Assembly (NCBI RefSeq): GCF_020037125.1 | Contig: NZ_JAIQDG010000038.1 | Location: 43,030 to 107,029 of the forward strand | Direction: 5' to 3' | Source: Myxococcus sp. RHSTA-1-4 | GTDB taxonomy: Bacteria; Myxococcota; Myxococcia; Myxococcales; Myxococcaceae | Length of the DNA: 64,000 nt | Shown: piece after piece, positions 7,585-18,442 of the stretch | Position numbering within the stretch: the first letter of the stretch is position 1 | Layout: each line of letters opens with the position of its first letter | Position numbers and translations under genes: made by a program | The notes under the pieces: model-generated | Databases searched by the model: none | What the model saw: only the letters and a program-made list of their open reading frames with translations | Told to the model about the DNA's origin: nothing

Positions 7585-8883
7585 ATGGTGGAGCAGGCAC
7601 CCCGGGCACGCGTGGAGGGCCGGCCGTCGGTGCTGCTCTTCTCGGCGGGCTTCTACGGCACGCTCGCCGCCGCGCGCTGCTTCGGGCGCAACGGCATCGA
7701 CGTCACGGTGGCGGACCCCACGAAGCTGGGCCCCGCGAGCTGGTCCCGGTTCGTGGGCCGCCGCGTCCAGTGCCCGCCCGAGTCCCGCGCCGAGGAGTTC
7801 ATGGAGTGGCTGCTCGACTTCGGCCGGCGCGAGCCGCTCCAGCACGTGCTCTACCCGACGAGCGACGAGCTGGCCTGGCTGGTGTCCGTCCACGGCGAGG
7901 CGCTGTCGGAGTTCTTCCACCTCTACGACCCGGGCGTGGACGCCGTCTACGGCCTGCTCAACAAGCGCAAGCTCTTCGAGGTGGGCCAGGAGGTGGGGCT
8001 GCGGCTGCCGCGCACCTGGTTCCCCGAGTCCGAGGCGGACCTGTCCGCGGTGGCGAAGGAGGCGCGCTTCCCCGTCCTCATCAAGCCCACCACCCAGATT
8101 CTCTACTCCACCCACGTCAAGGGCCACCCCGTCTCCGAGCCCGCGCAGCTCGCGGAGGAGTACCGCGCCTTCTCGCGCGACGGGTACGCGGACATGCTGG
8201 TGCGGTTCGACCCGGCGGTGGCCCGCCCCATGGTGCAGGAGTTCCACCCGGAGGCGGCGCAGGGCATCTACAGCCTGTCCGGCTTCGTGGACGAGACGGG
8301 CGAGGTGTTCGAGGTGCGCGGCGCCATGAAGGTGCTGCAGCGCCCCCGGCGCCTGGGCGTGGGCGTGTGCTTCGAGTCCGCCCCCGTGCGCGCCGACCTG
8401 GCCGAGGGCCTCCGGCGCCTGTGCGCGCGCCTCGGCTACCACGGCGTCTTCGAGGTGGAGTTCATCCAGACGAAGGACGACTTCCTCCTCATCGACTTCA
8501 ACCCCCGCTACTACGGGCAGATGGGCTTCGACATCGCCCGGGGCCTGCCGCTGCCGCTGCTGGCGTACCACGCGGCGCTGGGCGACCGGGACGCGCTGCT
8601 GCGCGAGGTGCGGGCGGCGCGCGAGTGGAAGGGGCGGGGCGAGGCGTTCTGCAACCGCATCGCCCTGGAGATGCTGCTCAACCTCCAGCGGCTGTCCGGC
8701 GCGCTCCCTGTGGACGAGGCGCGCCAGTGGCGGCGCTGGGTGGAGGAGCACCGCGGCATCCTCGTGGACCCGCTCATCGACTCGGATGACCTGATGCCCA
8801 CCGCGGTGGAGGTGGCGCAGATTCTCTACGGCTCCGCGCGCCACCCCCGCGCCTTCCTGCGCTCCATCGTGTTCAACCGCTGA
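7585..8883 (+). CDS. ATP-grasp domain protein (carboxylate-amine ligase type)
   Basis: The 432-residue protein has an N-terminal pre-grasp fold (VLLFSAGFYGTLAAARCF), the ATP-grasp lysine strand FPVLIKPT near residue 165 and the metal-binding strand DDFLLIDFNPRYYGQMG near residue 303. Such enzymes join a carboxylate to an amine or other nucleophile through an acyl phosphate. The start at 7585 is chosen because AGAGGA lies about 5 nt upstream; an in-frame ATG at 7462 would add 41 residues without a good ribosome site. It converges on the decarboxylase gene with 13 bp between stops. This locus could act on the 80-residue peptide encoded at 11427-11669, but that is speculation. Confidence 0.78.
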   Translation: MVEQAPRARVEGRPSVLLFSAGFYGTLAAARCFGRNGIDVTVADPTKLGPASWSRFVGRRVQCPPESRAEEFMEWLLDFGRREPLQHVLYPTSDELAWLVSVHGEALSEFFHLYDPGVDAVYGLLNKRKLFEVGQEVGLRLPRTWFPESEADLSAVAKEARFPVLIKPTTQILYSTHVKGHPVSEPAQLAEEYRAFSRDGYADMLVRFDPAVARPMVQEFHPEAAQGIYSLSGFVDETGEVFEVRGAMKVLQRPRRLGVGVCFESAPVRADLAEGLRRLCARLGYHGVFEVEFIQTKDDFLLIDFNPRYYGQMGFDIARGLPLPLLAYHAALGDRDALLREVRAAREWKGRGEAFCNRIALEMLLNLQRLSGALPVDEARQWRRWVEEHRGILVDPLIDSDDLMPTAVEVAQILYGSARHPRAFLRSIVFNR

Positions 8884-8896
8884 CCGGGCCCCGGGC

Positions 8897-10351
8897 TCAG
8901 GCGGCCTCGGGCTTCGGGGCCGCTCCACTGGCGGGCGGCGCGTCGAAGGCCACCAGGTCGTCGAAGGTCTCCGCGCGGCGCAACAGCTGCTCCTTTCCGC
9001 CGTCCAGCGCGACGATGGCCGGCTGCGGATAGGAGAAGGACGTGGCGAAGGGCACGAAGTACGCCCCCGCGTCCATGATGGCCAGCGTGTCCCCCACGCT
9101 CAGCGCGGGCAGCCGCTTCGCGTGGTAGAGCGTGTCGCCCGGCGTGCAGATGGGGCCCACCACCGTGTACACCTGCTCCTCGGGCGCGTCCGGCCGGTCC
9201 ACGTGGAAGAGCTGGTGGTACTCGTTGCGCACGCACTCCGCATGGTTGATGCCGGCGTCGAGCACCGCGTAGGTGCGGTCCTCCGCCGCCTTGAGTGCGT
9301 GGACGCGGCCCAGGAGCAGCTGCGTGTCGCCCGTCATGGCGCGGCCCGGCTCCAGGAAGATGCGCGGGCGCTGGCGGCCCCGGCGCGCGTAGTGCGACTC
9401 CACCATCTCCACCACCAGCGCCACGTAGCGCTCGATGGAGAGCGACGCCGCCGGGTCCGGCGCCGACACGTCCCGGAAGAAGGTGAGGTTGAGCCGCCAG
9501 TCCCGCTCGGCGATGTGCTCCACCGTGGGCGTGCACAGGCTGCCGCCCAAATCGAGCACCTCCAAATCCAGCCCCAGCTCCTGGTGCAGCGTGTCCGTGA
9601 AGGCGAGCACCGCCTCCACGAAGCCGGTGAGGTCTCCCTCGGTGCGGATGGTTTCGCCGCGGTGGGCGTGCAGGCCCACCACGTCCAGGTGCTGGGAGTC
9701 GCGCGCCTGCTGGTAGGCCCGCAGCGCGGCGCCCCCGGCGATGGGCGTGCCGAACTGCGCGGACCAACCACTGTTGGTGCTCACCCGCACCGCCACGCGC
9801 GGGCGGCGGCCCACCTCGGCGGCCAGCCGCGAGAAGACGGCCAGCTCCTCGGCGTGGTTGGCGGCGAGCAGCTGGATGCCGCGGGAGATGGCCTCGCGCA
9901 CGGAGGCCTCGGACTTCACCGGGCCGTTGTAGACGATGCGCTCCGGGGCCACGCCCAGCTTCAGCGCCAGCCACATCTCATAGGCGGAGATGACCTCCGC
10001 GCCCACGCCCAGGCCGTGCAGGTACGACAGCACGCCCGGCACCGGGTTCGTCTTGTACGAGTAATAGACTTCGCAGCCGCCCGCGCGGCCCGGAGGCACC
10101 GCGAGGAAGCGCTCCGCGTTGCGGCGCAGCGCGGCCAGCTGCACCACGTGCAGCGGCGAGCCGTACCGGGCCACCAGGTCCTTGAGCGGCACGCCCTCCA
10201 GGCACAGACCCTGGCCGGCACGGTGCTCCAGCCCCCAGTGCGAGGCGGGAATGGACGTGCGGGCGGGCGCCATGGCCCGCTGGAGCACCGGGCGCAGCGT
10301 CTCCTTCACCTGGCGCTTCGCGGTGCCGACGAGGCGGCTCTTCAGGCTCAC
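8897..10351 (-). CDS. PLP-dependent decarboxylase of the LysA/ornithine DC fold III
   Basis: This 484-residue fold type III enzyme resembles diaminopimelate decarboxylase. The PLP lysine sits in YSYKTNP near residue 85; HAHRGE, LDLGGSLC, FLEPGRAM and ICTPGDTLY supply cofactor and substrate contacts, the last holding the active-site Cys contributed across the dimer. DapDC motifs are not perfect, so a different amino-acid or peptidyl substrate is possible. The GTG start overlaps the glycosyltransferase stop (GTGA), which fixes the start and indicates translational coupling. It is the last gene of a leftward unit. Confidence 0.85.
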   Translation of the reverse strand: MSLKSRLVGTAKRQVKETLRPVLQRAMAPARTSIPASHWGLEHRAGQGLCLEGVPLKDLVARYGSPLHVVQLAALRRNAERFLAVPPGRAGGCEVYYSYKTNPVPGVLSYLHGLGVGAEVISAYEMWLALKLGVAPERIVYNGPVKSEASVREAISRGIQLLAANHAEELAVFSRLAAEVGRRPRVAVRVSTNSGWSAQFGTPIAGGAALRAYQQARDSQHLDVVGLHAHRGETIRTEGDLTGFVEAVLAFTDTLHQELGLDLEVLDLGGSLCTPTVEHIAERDWRLNLTFFRDVSAPDPAASLSIERYVALVVEMVESHYARRGRQRPRIFLEPGRAMTGDTQLLLGRVHALKAAEDRTYAVLDAGINHAECVRNEYHQLFHVDRPDAPEEQVYTVVGPICTPGDTLYHAKRLPALSVGDTLAIMDAGAYFVPFATSFSYPQPAIVALDGGKEQLLRRAETFDDLVAFDAPPASGAAPKPEAA

Positions 10352-11199
10352 GAGGTCCGTCCCTGGTTCGGCAGCCGGAGCGGCAGCTTCCTGGCCACGT
10401 CGAAGGGCAGCACGCGCATCAGCATCTGCAAGGCGCGGTACTCCAGCATGCCGTTCGTCTTCCGGTACTTGCCGTGAATCATCTCGTTGGACTGCACCAC
10501 CAGCGTGCCGTCCTTGCCCAGGTTGTGCATCAGCGACGGGCGGCCCGTGCGGTAGTGGAGGATGGGGCGGTCCACGTACACGTGCCCGAAGGCGCGGATG
10601 GCGCGCAGGTAGAAGTCCACGTCCTCGTAGACGGGGATGCTGGCGTCGAAGCCACCCAGCGGCGCGAAGTGCTCGCGGCGCACCATGCACGCCGAATTCA
10701 CATACAGCGTGCCGCGGAAGAGGATGTGCGCCACCGTCCACGCGCTGTTGGGCGTGCTGGCGCCCACCTTCGCCGCCCACTGGAAGTACTCGCTCTTGTC
10801 CTTCAGCCAGTCCGCGTCGTCGCCGAAGGGCACCACCCAGCCCACCGCCACGCCGGCGTCCGGGCGCGCGTCCAGCGCGCTCACCATGCCGTGCAGCGCG
10901 CCCTCGGCGAGCATGTCGTCGTCGTCCAGGAAGTGCAGGTAGCGGCCCTTCGCCAGCGTCGCTCCGTAGTTGCGCACCACCGCCGGGCGGCCCTTGGAGG
11001 GCGGGTCGTTCACCAGGTAGCGCACCCGCGCGTCACCGATTCCCTCCACCGCCGCGCGCGCAGTGCCCTCGGGAGTGTCATCCAGGACGATGACTTCGAC
11101 ATTCACCCCCTCCTGCCGCAGCACGGAGCGGATGGCCTCCACCACTTCCTTCTCTCGCTTGTGGGTGGGCATCACCACCGAGACGTCAATCGCGGACAT
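10348..11199 (-). CDS. Family 2 glycosyltransferase
   Basis: These 283 residues form a GT-A fold: N-terminal DVSVVMPTHKREKEV, the nucleotide-sugar and metal site at LHFLDDDDMLAEG (DDD near residue 100), and the acceptor-side Glu-Asp in PVYEDVDFYLRA. It transfers a sugar to an unknown acceptor. It is soluble, with no transmembrane segment. The ATG at 11199 is the start because the similarity begins right there. It is coupled to the downstream decarboxylase by a 4-nt overlap and lies 227 bp after the 80-residue peptide gene. Confidence 0.88.
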   Translation of the reverse strand: MSAIDVSVVMPTHKREKEVVEAIRSVLRQEGVNVEVIVLDDTPEGTARAAVEGIGDARVRYLVNDPPSKGRPAVVRNYGATLAKGRYLHFLDDDDMLAEGALHGMVSALDARPDAGVAVGWVVPFGDDADWLKDKSEYFQWAAKVGASTPNSAWTVAHILFRGTLYVNSACMVRREHFAPLGGFDASIPVYEDVDFYLRAIRAFGHVYVDRPILHYRTGRPSLMHNLGKDGTLVVQSNEMIHGKYRKTNGMLEYRALQMLMRVLPFDVARKLPLRLPNQGRTS

Positions 11200-11426
11200 G
11201 CCGCGACTTATACGCGGTGGCGCCCACGGCCGGGAAGACGCCTGCCCATGTGGGGTACGCGCGTGCCTGCATGCTCCAAGCACCGTCGCTGCCCGGCTGC
11301 CTGGCTGCTCGGTCTCTGAGAATCCTGATGCCATGCAGACACACGCGCAGGAGTTGCGTGGGCACGGCAAGGCGTGCGTCTCCCGGCACGCGCCGCCGTT
11401 CGCCGGGGACGCGGCGGAAGGGCCGC

Positions 11427-11669
11427 TCAGTAGCTGGCGATGGTGAAGTCGAAGTCGTCGTCGTTCATGGCGCCTTCGGTCGGGTCGCCCTGGACCTGGG
11501 AGAACGCAGGAGCGACCAGGGCGGGGATGTCCTGGTTCAGAGGGGAGCCGTACCAGTCGTGGCCGTCCCACTCCCTCTTTCCAAAGGCCGAGCGAGGCGA
11601 CACCCCCGTCACCTCGATCTCACCGAACGAGATGCGGTCCAGCCAGGGCTGCATGCTGTCGCGGGCCAT
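11427..11669 (-). CDS. Acidic 80-residue peptide, possible modified-peptide precursor
   Basis: A small protein with a good AGGAG site 7 nt before its ATG and a sigma-54-like promoter upstream. It has no signal peptide or Cys. The first half is mixed (MQPWLDRISFGEIEVTGV), the middle aromatic (EWDGHDWYGS), and the C-terminus strongly acidic with hydroxyl residues (MNDDDFDFTIASY). I do not recognise it. Its position ahead of a GT2 and a PLP decarboxylase, and near an ATP-grasp enzyme, makes a RiPP-like or carrier-like substrate worth testing; a simple regulatory or structural protein is equally possible. Confidence 0.6.
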   Translation of the reverse strand: MARDSMQPWLDRISFGEIEVTGVSPRSAFGKREWDGHDWYGSPLNQDIPALVAPAFSQVQGDPTEGAMNDDDFDFTIASY

Positions 11670-11710
11670 GTGAAATCTCCTGTCCTGCCAGTGCGTCGCG
11701 CTAATGTTGA

Positions 11711-11726
11711 TGCATAAGTCATGCCA
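11711..11726 (-). promoter_or_regulatory. Sigma-54 (-24/-12) promoter candidate
   Basis: On the minus strand TGGCATGACTTATGCA matches the consensus TGGCACG-N4-TTGCW at nine of the eleven or so informative positions, with GG and GC at the required spacing. The expected start is near 11699, about 30 nt upstream of the small-peptide ATG. Sigma-54 promoters are common in myxobacterial developmental and signalling genes. Confidence 0.55.
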
Positions 11727-11870
11727 GACCCCTCCCGGGAGAACTTCCTCGGGATGCGGGGCTTCCCGGGGTGTCCGGCGTGCCGCATGAGGTTCCCCGG
11801 ACACGGGGCACCCCGGCGGGCGGCCCTGACTTGACGCCAGCCGGACCGGGAGACAGGAACGAGGACGGAC

Positions 11871-12620
11871 ATGGCCCTTCTCCTGGCACACGACGTCGAG
11901 TCCCCCAGAGCTTGCAGCTATCTCCCGGAGCGGCAGGCCTCCCTGGAGAACCTCCTGATGGAGGACGTCACGCCCGAGGAGTACGAGCACCTCATGGTGC
12001 GAGGGTGGCGCCGCTTCGGGCCGGTGTACTTCCGACCCGCCTGCGAGGCGTGCAACGAATGCGTCTCGCTGCGTATCCCCGTGCACGGCTTTCGTCCCAA
12101 CCGGAGCCAGCGCCGGGCGCGGGCGGCCTGTGCGCACCTGCGCGTGGAGGTGGGCCGCCCCCGGGTGGACGCGGAGCGGCTGGCCCTGTACCGCGCGTGG
12201 CACGCCGAGCGCGAGGTGGCCCGGGAGTGGAATCCCTCGCCCATCACCGCGCGCGACTACTCGCTCCAGTTCTCCTTCCCTCACCCGTCCGCGCGGGAGC
12301 TGGCCTGGTACGACGACGGCGCGGAGGGCGGGCCGAAGCTGGTGGGCGTGGGCCTCTGCGACGAGACGCCCCAGGCGTGGAGCGCGGTGTACTTCTTCTA
12401 TGACCCGGCCTATGCGCACCTGTCGCTCGGCACCGCCAACGTGGTGCGCCAGGTGGAGCTGGCGAAGGAGCGCGGGATTCCCCACGTGTACCTGGGCTAC
12501 CGCGTCCTGGCGTGCGCGTCCCTGCGCTACAAGGCCCGCTTCGGCCCGCATGAGCTGCTGGAGGAGCGCCCGGCGATGAGCGAGCCTCCCCGGTGGGTGC
12601 CCGCGCCTTCCGATTCGTGA
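11871..12620 (+). CDS. bpt: Arginyl/leucyl-tRNA--protein transferase (ATE/Bpt type)
   Basis: The 249-residue enzyme moves an amino acid from aminoacyl-tRNA to the N-terminus of proteins, marking them for ClpAP (N-degron pathway). Diagnostic features are the N-terminal Cys motif CEACNEC in RPACEACNECVSLRIPV, the conserved block FRPNRSQRRA, and the GNAT-like C-terminal domain with SLGTANVVRQVELAKE and HVYLGYRV. Length matches bacterial Bpt. It has its own start behind a short intergenic region divergent from the small-peptide promoter. Confidence 0.9.
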   Translation: MALLLAHDVESPRACSYLPERQASLENLLMEDVTPEEYEHLMVRGWRRFGPVYFRPACEACNECVSLRIPVHGFRPNRSQRRARAACAHLRVEVGRPRVDAERLALYRAWHAEREVAREWNPSPITARDYSLQFSFPHPSARELAWYDDGAEGGPKLVGVGLCDETPQAWSAVYFFYDPAYAHLSLGTANVVRQVELAKERGIPHVYLGYRVLACASLRYKARFGPHELLEERPAMSEPPRWVPAPSDS

Positions 12621-12637
12621 GGTTCGCCCCGGGGGCC

Positions 12638-13531
12638 CTACTTCAGGAGTGCCCCGTCGAAGTGCTGGCGCAGGCGGCGCTCGTACTCCTCGGGGGCCAC
12701 CTTCGCGTACTCCCCATGTCCCGCGCCTTCGACCACCCATAGCGCCTTGGGCTCGCACGCCGCGCGGAAGAGGCTGGCCTGCAGCTTGGCGGGCGCGTCC
12801 GGGTCCACGTCGCCGTTGACGAGCAGCAGCGGGCGGCCCTGGATCCGGCACATCCCGTCGATGGGGCGCACCGCGTCCACGTCCACGCCCGCGCGGCGCA
12901 GCGTCCACAGCACCGGCTCCGCGCTCAGCGGCCCCCAGCGGCCGTAGCCCGAGTACACGTCCGCCTCGAGCGCGGGGTATGCGCCCGCCGCCGCCACCGC
13001 CTTCACCCGCGTGTCCGCGCCGGCCACCAGCAGCGCGGTGGTGCCGCCCATGGAGAAGCCGAACAGGCCCACCCGCGCGGGGTCCACGTCCGGGCGCGCG
13101 GAGACGAAGTCCAGCGCCGCCGTCACGTCGCGCCGCTCGCCGTCGCCCCACATCACCCGGTCGCCATCGCTCTCGCCGTGGGCCCGCAGGTCGAACATCA
13201 GCACGCCGTGGCCCGCCCGGGCGAGCGCGCGCGCCTCGAAGAGGAGCTGCGCGCGGTTGCCCGTGAAGCCGTGCACCAGCACCACCGCGGCCCGGTTGCG
13301 CGAGGGCACGTACCACCCGCGCAGCGTCAGCCCGTCCGGCGTGGTGAAGGCCACGTCCTCCAGTCCCGCCAGTTCGCCCGTGGCCTCGGGGCGTTCCGCC
13401 GGCACGCGCGGCGGGTGCAGCAGCCCCTGGCCGATGCGGTGGCCCTTGAAGACGATGTAGCCGCCGACGGCGAGTACGCCGAGGAGTGGCACCAGCAGGA
13501 CGAGCAGGAGGGGACGGAGGCGCGTTTTCAC
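12638..13531 (-). CDS. Membrane-anchored alpha/beta hydrolase
   Basis: These 297 residues begin with a strong hydrophobic segment (residues 5-28), probably an uncleaved anchor. The hydrolase fold shows the oxyanion region LVHGFTGN, the nucleophile elbow GFSMGG (Ser near 165), an acid in VNGDVDPDAP and the catalytic His in GAGHGEYAK. It resembles BAAT/YqkD-like serine hydrolases acting on esters or peptides of unknown identity. It is convergent with bpt (17 bp between stops). Confidence 0.82.
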   Translation of the reverse strand: MKTRLRPLLLVLLVPLLGVLAVGGYIVFKGHRIGQGLLHPPRVPAERPEATGELAGLEDVAFTTPDGLTLRGWYVPSRNRAAVVLVHGFTGNRAQLLFEARALARAGHGVLMFDLRAHGESDGDRVMWGDGERRDVTAALDFVSARPDVDPARVGLFGFSMGGTTALLVAGADTRVKAVAAAGAYPALEADVYSGYGRWGPLSAEPVLWTLRRAGVDVDAVRPIDGMCRIQGRPLLLVNGDVDPDAPAKLQASLFRAACEPKALWVVEGAGHGEYAKVAPEEYERRLRQHFDGALLK

Positions 13532-13647
13532 GGTGGGTTGGGAAGGGTGGAGGGGGCAGGTTGCTTCATGGGGGGACGGGCGTTAGTGCTCGCTTCCGCG
13601 CCGCCAGGGCCTGGGCTACGGTGCGCCTGCCTCTTGGAGCGGGGTCG

Positions 13648-14805
13648 ATGCTCGCACAGCGTATGGATGAAGCACCGGAAGCCACCCCGAAGAAGCGCGT
13701 CCTGTTCAACCTGGTGTTCCTCGGCTCGGGGGGCATCGAGCGGTCCGTGTGCAACGTGCTGTCGGGCCTGAACCCGGTGCGCTTCGCCACGCGCATCTTC
13801 TTCCATCACCGCCCGCATCCCAAGAGCCAGTCGGACCGCATTCCCCAGCATACCGAGGTGGCCTGGGGCACCGACGAGTTCGTCTACAACCGCAAGATGC
13901 TGCCGCGCTTCTTCTGGAGGCAGCTCCAGGAAGCGCGCGACGCGGACGTCATCGTCGCCGGCCAGGAGGGCCGGGCCGCGCTGCTCGCCTGCCTGGCCGG
14001 GAAGATGCTGGGCAAGCCCGTGGTGGGGATGATCCACTTCGACTGGGGCGCCTTCAGCCGCGAGCAGCCCAAGCGGCAGCTCTGGGGCCTGCGCCTGCTC
14101 TACCCGCGGATGAGCCGCATCGTCGCCTGTGGCCATGACTCGGCGAAGGCCTTCCAGGCGCTGGTGCCCGTGAGGCACGACCAGCTCGTGGTCATCCCCA
14201 ACTTCGTGGACGGCGACAAGGTGCGGGCCGCCAGTGAGCAGCCGCTGCCCGAATGGGCCGAGCCCATCTACCGCAAGCCCGTGGTCATCGCGGTGGGCCG
14301 GTTGGAGCACCAGAAGGCCTTCGACGTGCTCATCCGGAGCCATGCCCGGATGAAGGAAGCGGGAGTGGACCACCACCTGCTCATCGTGGGAGAGGGCTCG
14401 CTCGAGGCCGAGCTGCGGGAGCTGGCGAAGTCGCTGGGCGTGGAGTCCTCCGTCTTCATGCCGGGCTTCCAACCCAACCCCCACGCGCTGATGCGGCGGG
14501 CGGCCGCCTTCGCCATGTCCTCGCGCTTCGAGGGCCTGCCCATGGTGCTGCTGGAGGCGCTCGCCCTGGGCTGCCCCGTCGTCAGCACGGACTGCCCGTC
14601 GGGACCGGCGGAGGTGCTGGAGCACGGCAGGCACGGGGTGATGGTGCCCATGGAGGACCCCCAGGCCCTGGCGGACGCGCTGGGCCGCGTGGTGTCCGAC
14701 GACGCCTGGCGGAAGGACCTGTCCGCCCGGGCCCGCGCCCGCTCGGAGGAGCTGTCCGCGGACCGGGCCCTGAGCGCCTGGGAGTCCCTGCTGTCGTCCC
14801 TCTGA
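13648..14805 (+). CDS. Family 4 glycosyltransferase
   Basis: The 385-residue GT-B enzyme has the N-terminal loop VFLGSGGIERSVCNVLSGL, the hinge GRLEHQKAFDVLIRSHARM and the retaining-GT donor motif EGLPMVLLEALALGCPVVSTDCPSG (E-x7-E). It probably builds cell-surface or capsular glycans. The start ATG at 13648 has GGAG 8 nt upstream. It is a single gene, divergent from the hydrolase. Confidence 0.88.
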   Translation: MLAQRMDEAPEATPKKRVLFNLVFLGSGGIERSVCNVLSGLNPVRFATRIFFHHRPHPKSQSDRIPQHTEVAWGTDEFVYNRKMLPRFFWRQLQEARDADVIVAGQEGRAALLACLAGKMLGKPVVGMIHFDWGAFSREQPKRQLWGLRLLYPRMSRIVACGHDSAKAFQALVPVRHDQLVVIPNFVDGDKVRAASEQPLPEWAEPIYRKPVVIAVGRLEHQKAFDVLIRSHARMKEAGVDHHLLIVGEGSLEAELRELAKSLGVESSVFMPGFQPNPHALMRRAAAFAMSSRFEGLPMVLLEALALGCPVVSTDCPSGPAEVLEHGRHGVMVPMEDPQALADALGRVVSDDAWRKDLSARARARSEELSADRALSAWESLLSSL

Positions 14806-14974
14806 GGGCGCACGGGCGGACGGGCCCCCGCTCCCCGGGCGGGTGGATGCCGGAGGCGCGCCTGGGGTGTTGTTCTCCGAGGCCCGGACGGAGGCGCCAC
14901 CCCTTGGGTTGGTGCTCAAAGGGAAAGGAATCCCTTGCCGGCTCCGGGCGGCTTCAACAGGATTCGCCTCCATC

Positions 14975-16663
<1,689 letters not shown>

Positions 16664-16672
16664 CCCCGGGCC

Positions 16673-17062
16673 TCAGGGGGCCGCCGGCTTCGGCGGCACC
16701 CGGCACGCGGCATGGCCGAGGATGACGTCCCCGTCGACGGTGCTCGTCGGCGTGGGCGTCCACCCGGAGGCGAGCCGGGCCTCCAGGAGTTCATCGGCGG
16801 TTGGGCGGTGGTCCCACACGGAGACCGCGTTCACTCCGCCCAGTCAGGTGGTGTCGAAGACGAGGTACCTCCCGTCATCCCATGACAGCACCACGTCGTG
16901 GGTGAACTCGTCCTGGACCACCACCTCCGCCACGTCGCGGGGCGGCGTGTGCGCGAAGCCCCAGCGCACCACGTCCTGGAGCAGGGTGAGCGGCGCGAGC
17001 TCCCGCTCCAGCGCGGCGCGGCGCGGAGGCGGCAGTCCGGAGCGGTCGTTCAGGGGCACCAT
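16673..17062 (-). pseudogene. Hypothetical gene split by an in-frame TGA
   Basis: From the ATG at 17062 the frame encodes 72 residues ending LSWDDGRYLVFDTT and then meets TGA at 16844-16846. The same frame continues for another 56 codons with normal composition (VNAVSVWDHRPTADELLEAR and so on) to a TGA at 16673-16675. The whole frame is 130 codons with one internal stop, as a TGG-to-TGA change would give. The family is not recognised. Alternatives are a sequencing error, or a genuine 72-residue protein with a dead tail. Confidence 0.55.
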
Positions 17063-17250
17063 GCCGGCAGCATACCTTCCCCACCTGTCCCGGGGCACCG
17101 GGCGCCCCGTCCGCTGACCGCCCTGGACCGCGGGGCGGGACACCCGGCCGGGCGGCGTGGAATCAGAGGTTGAATCACGGGCTCGGGGGCCCCACTCCTC
17201 CTGTCAGGTCCGGGACATTCCGCCCGGACGTTCCAGGAGGCGCACGCGTC

Positions 17251-18420
17251 ATGGCCTGCGGGACGCTCCCACGCTTGTGGCCGCCGCCCACCCAGGCCGA
17301 GGTGGACGCCGTCATCCGCATGGAGGACCCGGTCCTCCGCAACCTCCACATCACCCAGACGTACCACGTGCTGGAGGTGGCCCTCACCGACGCCCTCGGC
17401 GAGGAGGACGTCAACTGGTGTGGCTTCTCCACCTGGGCGTCCAAGACGGCGGGCGCCTTCATCCGCAAGGACGTGCTGCCCGGCCTCATGGGGGAGCTGC
17501 TGGACCGGGCGGACGCGGTGACTCGCAGCATCGCCGAGCTGCAGGACCGGCTGCTCGGTGCGTGGGGCGCCTCGGTGGGCGTCCAGTTCGTGCTGGCGCG
17601 CACGCTGGAGGAAGTCACCGACGAGGTCGCCCGCCACGCGGCGCGCGGCAACTTCATCGTCTTCGAGGAGCTGGGGCCGCTCTACACGGACATGCTGGAG
17701 AAGTTCACCGGCCTCACCAGCCCGGACACCTCCCGGCTGGAGGCGGTGCTGTCGCGGCTGGTGCCCGGGCCGGTGGAGGAGGGTGGGCAGGACCTGCTCA
17801 TCCGCGCGGTGAAGGCGTACTTCGAGGCCATGTTCACCCGGGACAGGAAGGCTCGGGCGGAGCTGATGTTCCTGGGCAACGCGCTGGTGGGCTACCACGA
17901 GCAGACGCGCCTGCAAGGGCCCGTCGTCGCCGCGCTGAACGCGCCGCTGCGGGAGCTGTTCCTGGACAACCTGGTGGAGTTCACCCGCGCGGACCCGGAC
18001 CTGCGCGTGCGCGGCATGCCCGAGTGGGGGCTGCGCGGGGCCTTCACGCCGCTGGCCAACCGGCTGGAGCGCATCTGGCGCGAGCTGGCCACGCGCGCGC
18101 TGATGCGGCTGGAGCTGCCGGACATGACGCTGCGGTTGGGCGAGGACATTCCCGCGCTCACGTCGGAGCGGGACTTCCCGCCGGAGCTGGCGCGGCTGGA
18201 GCACCCGGACCTGGTGGCGCTGATGGCGGAGCTGGACCGCACCCCGGACGACACCGCGGGCAGCGCGGCGCGCGACTGGGGGAGCCTGGGCGACAGGATG
18301 AACCTCATCGTGGACCTGTTCCGCACGCGCCAGCAGGACCGGCTGCTGTATGACCAGCCCTTCACCTTCCTCCAGGTGGACGCGTTCAAGGCGGGACGGG
18401 TGCCGCACGGGCGGCTCTGA
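17251..18420 (+). CDS. Conserved hypothetical protein
   Basis: The 389-residue soluble, mostly helical protein contains the block NWCGFSTWASKTAGAFIRK near residue 65, which looks like a conserved core. No signal peptide, transmembrane helix or catalytic motif I recognise is present. The start at 17251 has AGGAGG 10 nt upstream; an earlier in-frame ATG at 17170 lacks one. It is a single gene that converges on the CPBP protein. Confidence 0.75.
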   Translation: MACGTLPRLWPPPTQAEVDAVIRMEDPVLRNLHITQTYHVLEVALTDALGEEDVNWCGFSTWASKTAGAFIRKDVLPGLMGELLDRADAVTRSIAELQDRLLGAWGASVGVQFVLARTLEEVTDEVARHAARGNFIVFEELGPLYTDMLEKFTGLTSPDTSRLEAVLSRLVPGPVEEGGQDLLIRAVKAYFEAMFTRDRKARAELMFLGNALVGYHEQTRLQGPVVAALNAPLRELFLDNLVEFTRADPDLRVRGMPEWGLRGAFTPLANRLERIWRELATRALMRLELPDMTLRLGEDIPALTSERDFPPELARLEHPDLVALMAELDRTPDDTAGSAARDWGSLGDRMNLIVDLFRTRQQDRLLYDQPFTFLQVDAFKAGRVPHGRL

Positions 18421-18442
18421 CGACTCGGACTCGCCGCTCCGC

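Noticed and set aside
11829..11835. TTGACG as a -35 box of bpt
   Set aside because: No acceptable -10 follows at 16-18 nt; too weak to call.
14919..14936. Hairpin AAGGGA/TCCCTT upstream of glnS as an attenuator
   Set aside because: No Gln-codon run or leader ORF is linked to it; a six-pair stem is expected by chance.
16844..16846. Selenocysteine at the in-frame TGA
   Set aside because: No SECIS-like stem directly after it and no redox motif around it (DTT-stop-LGG); a nonsense mutation is simpler.
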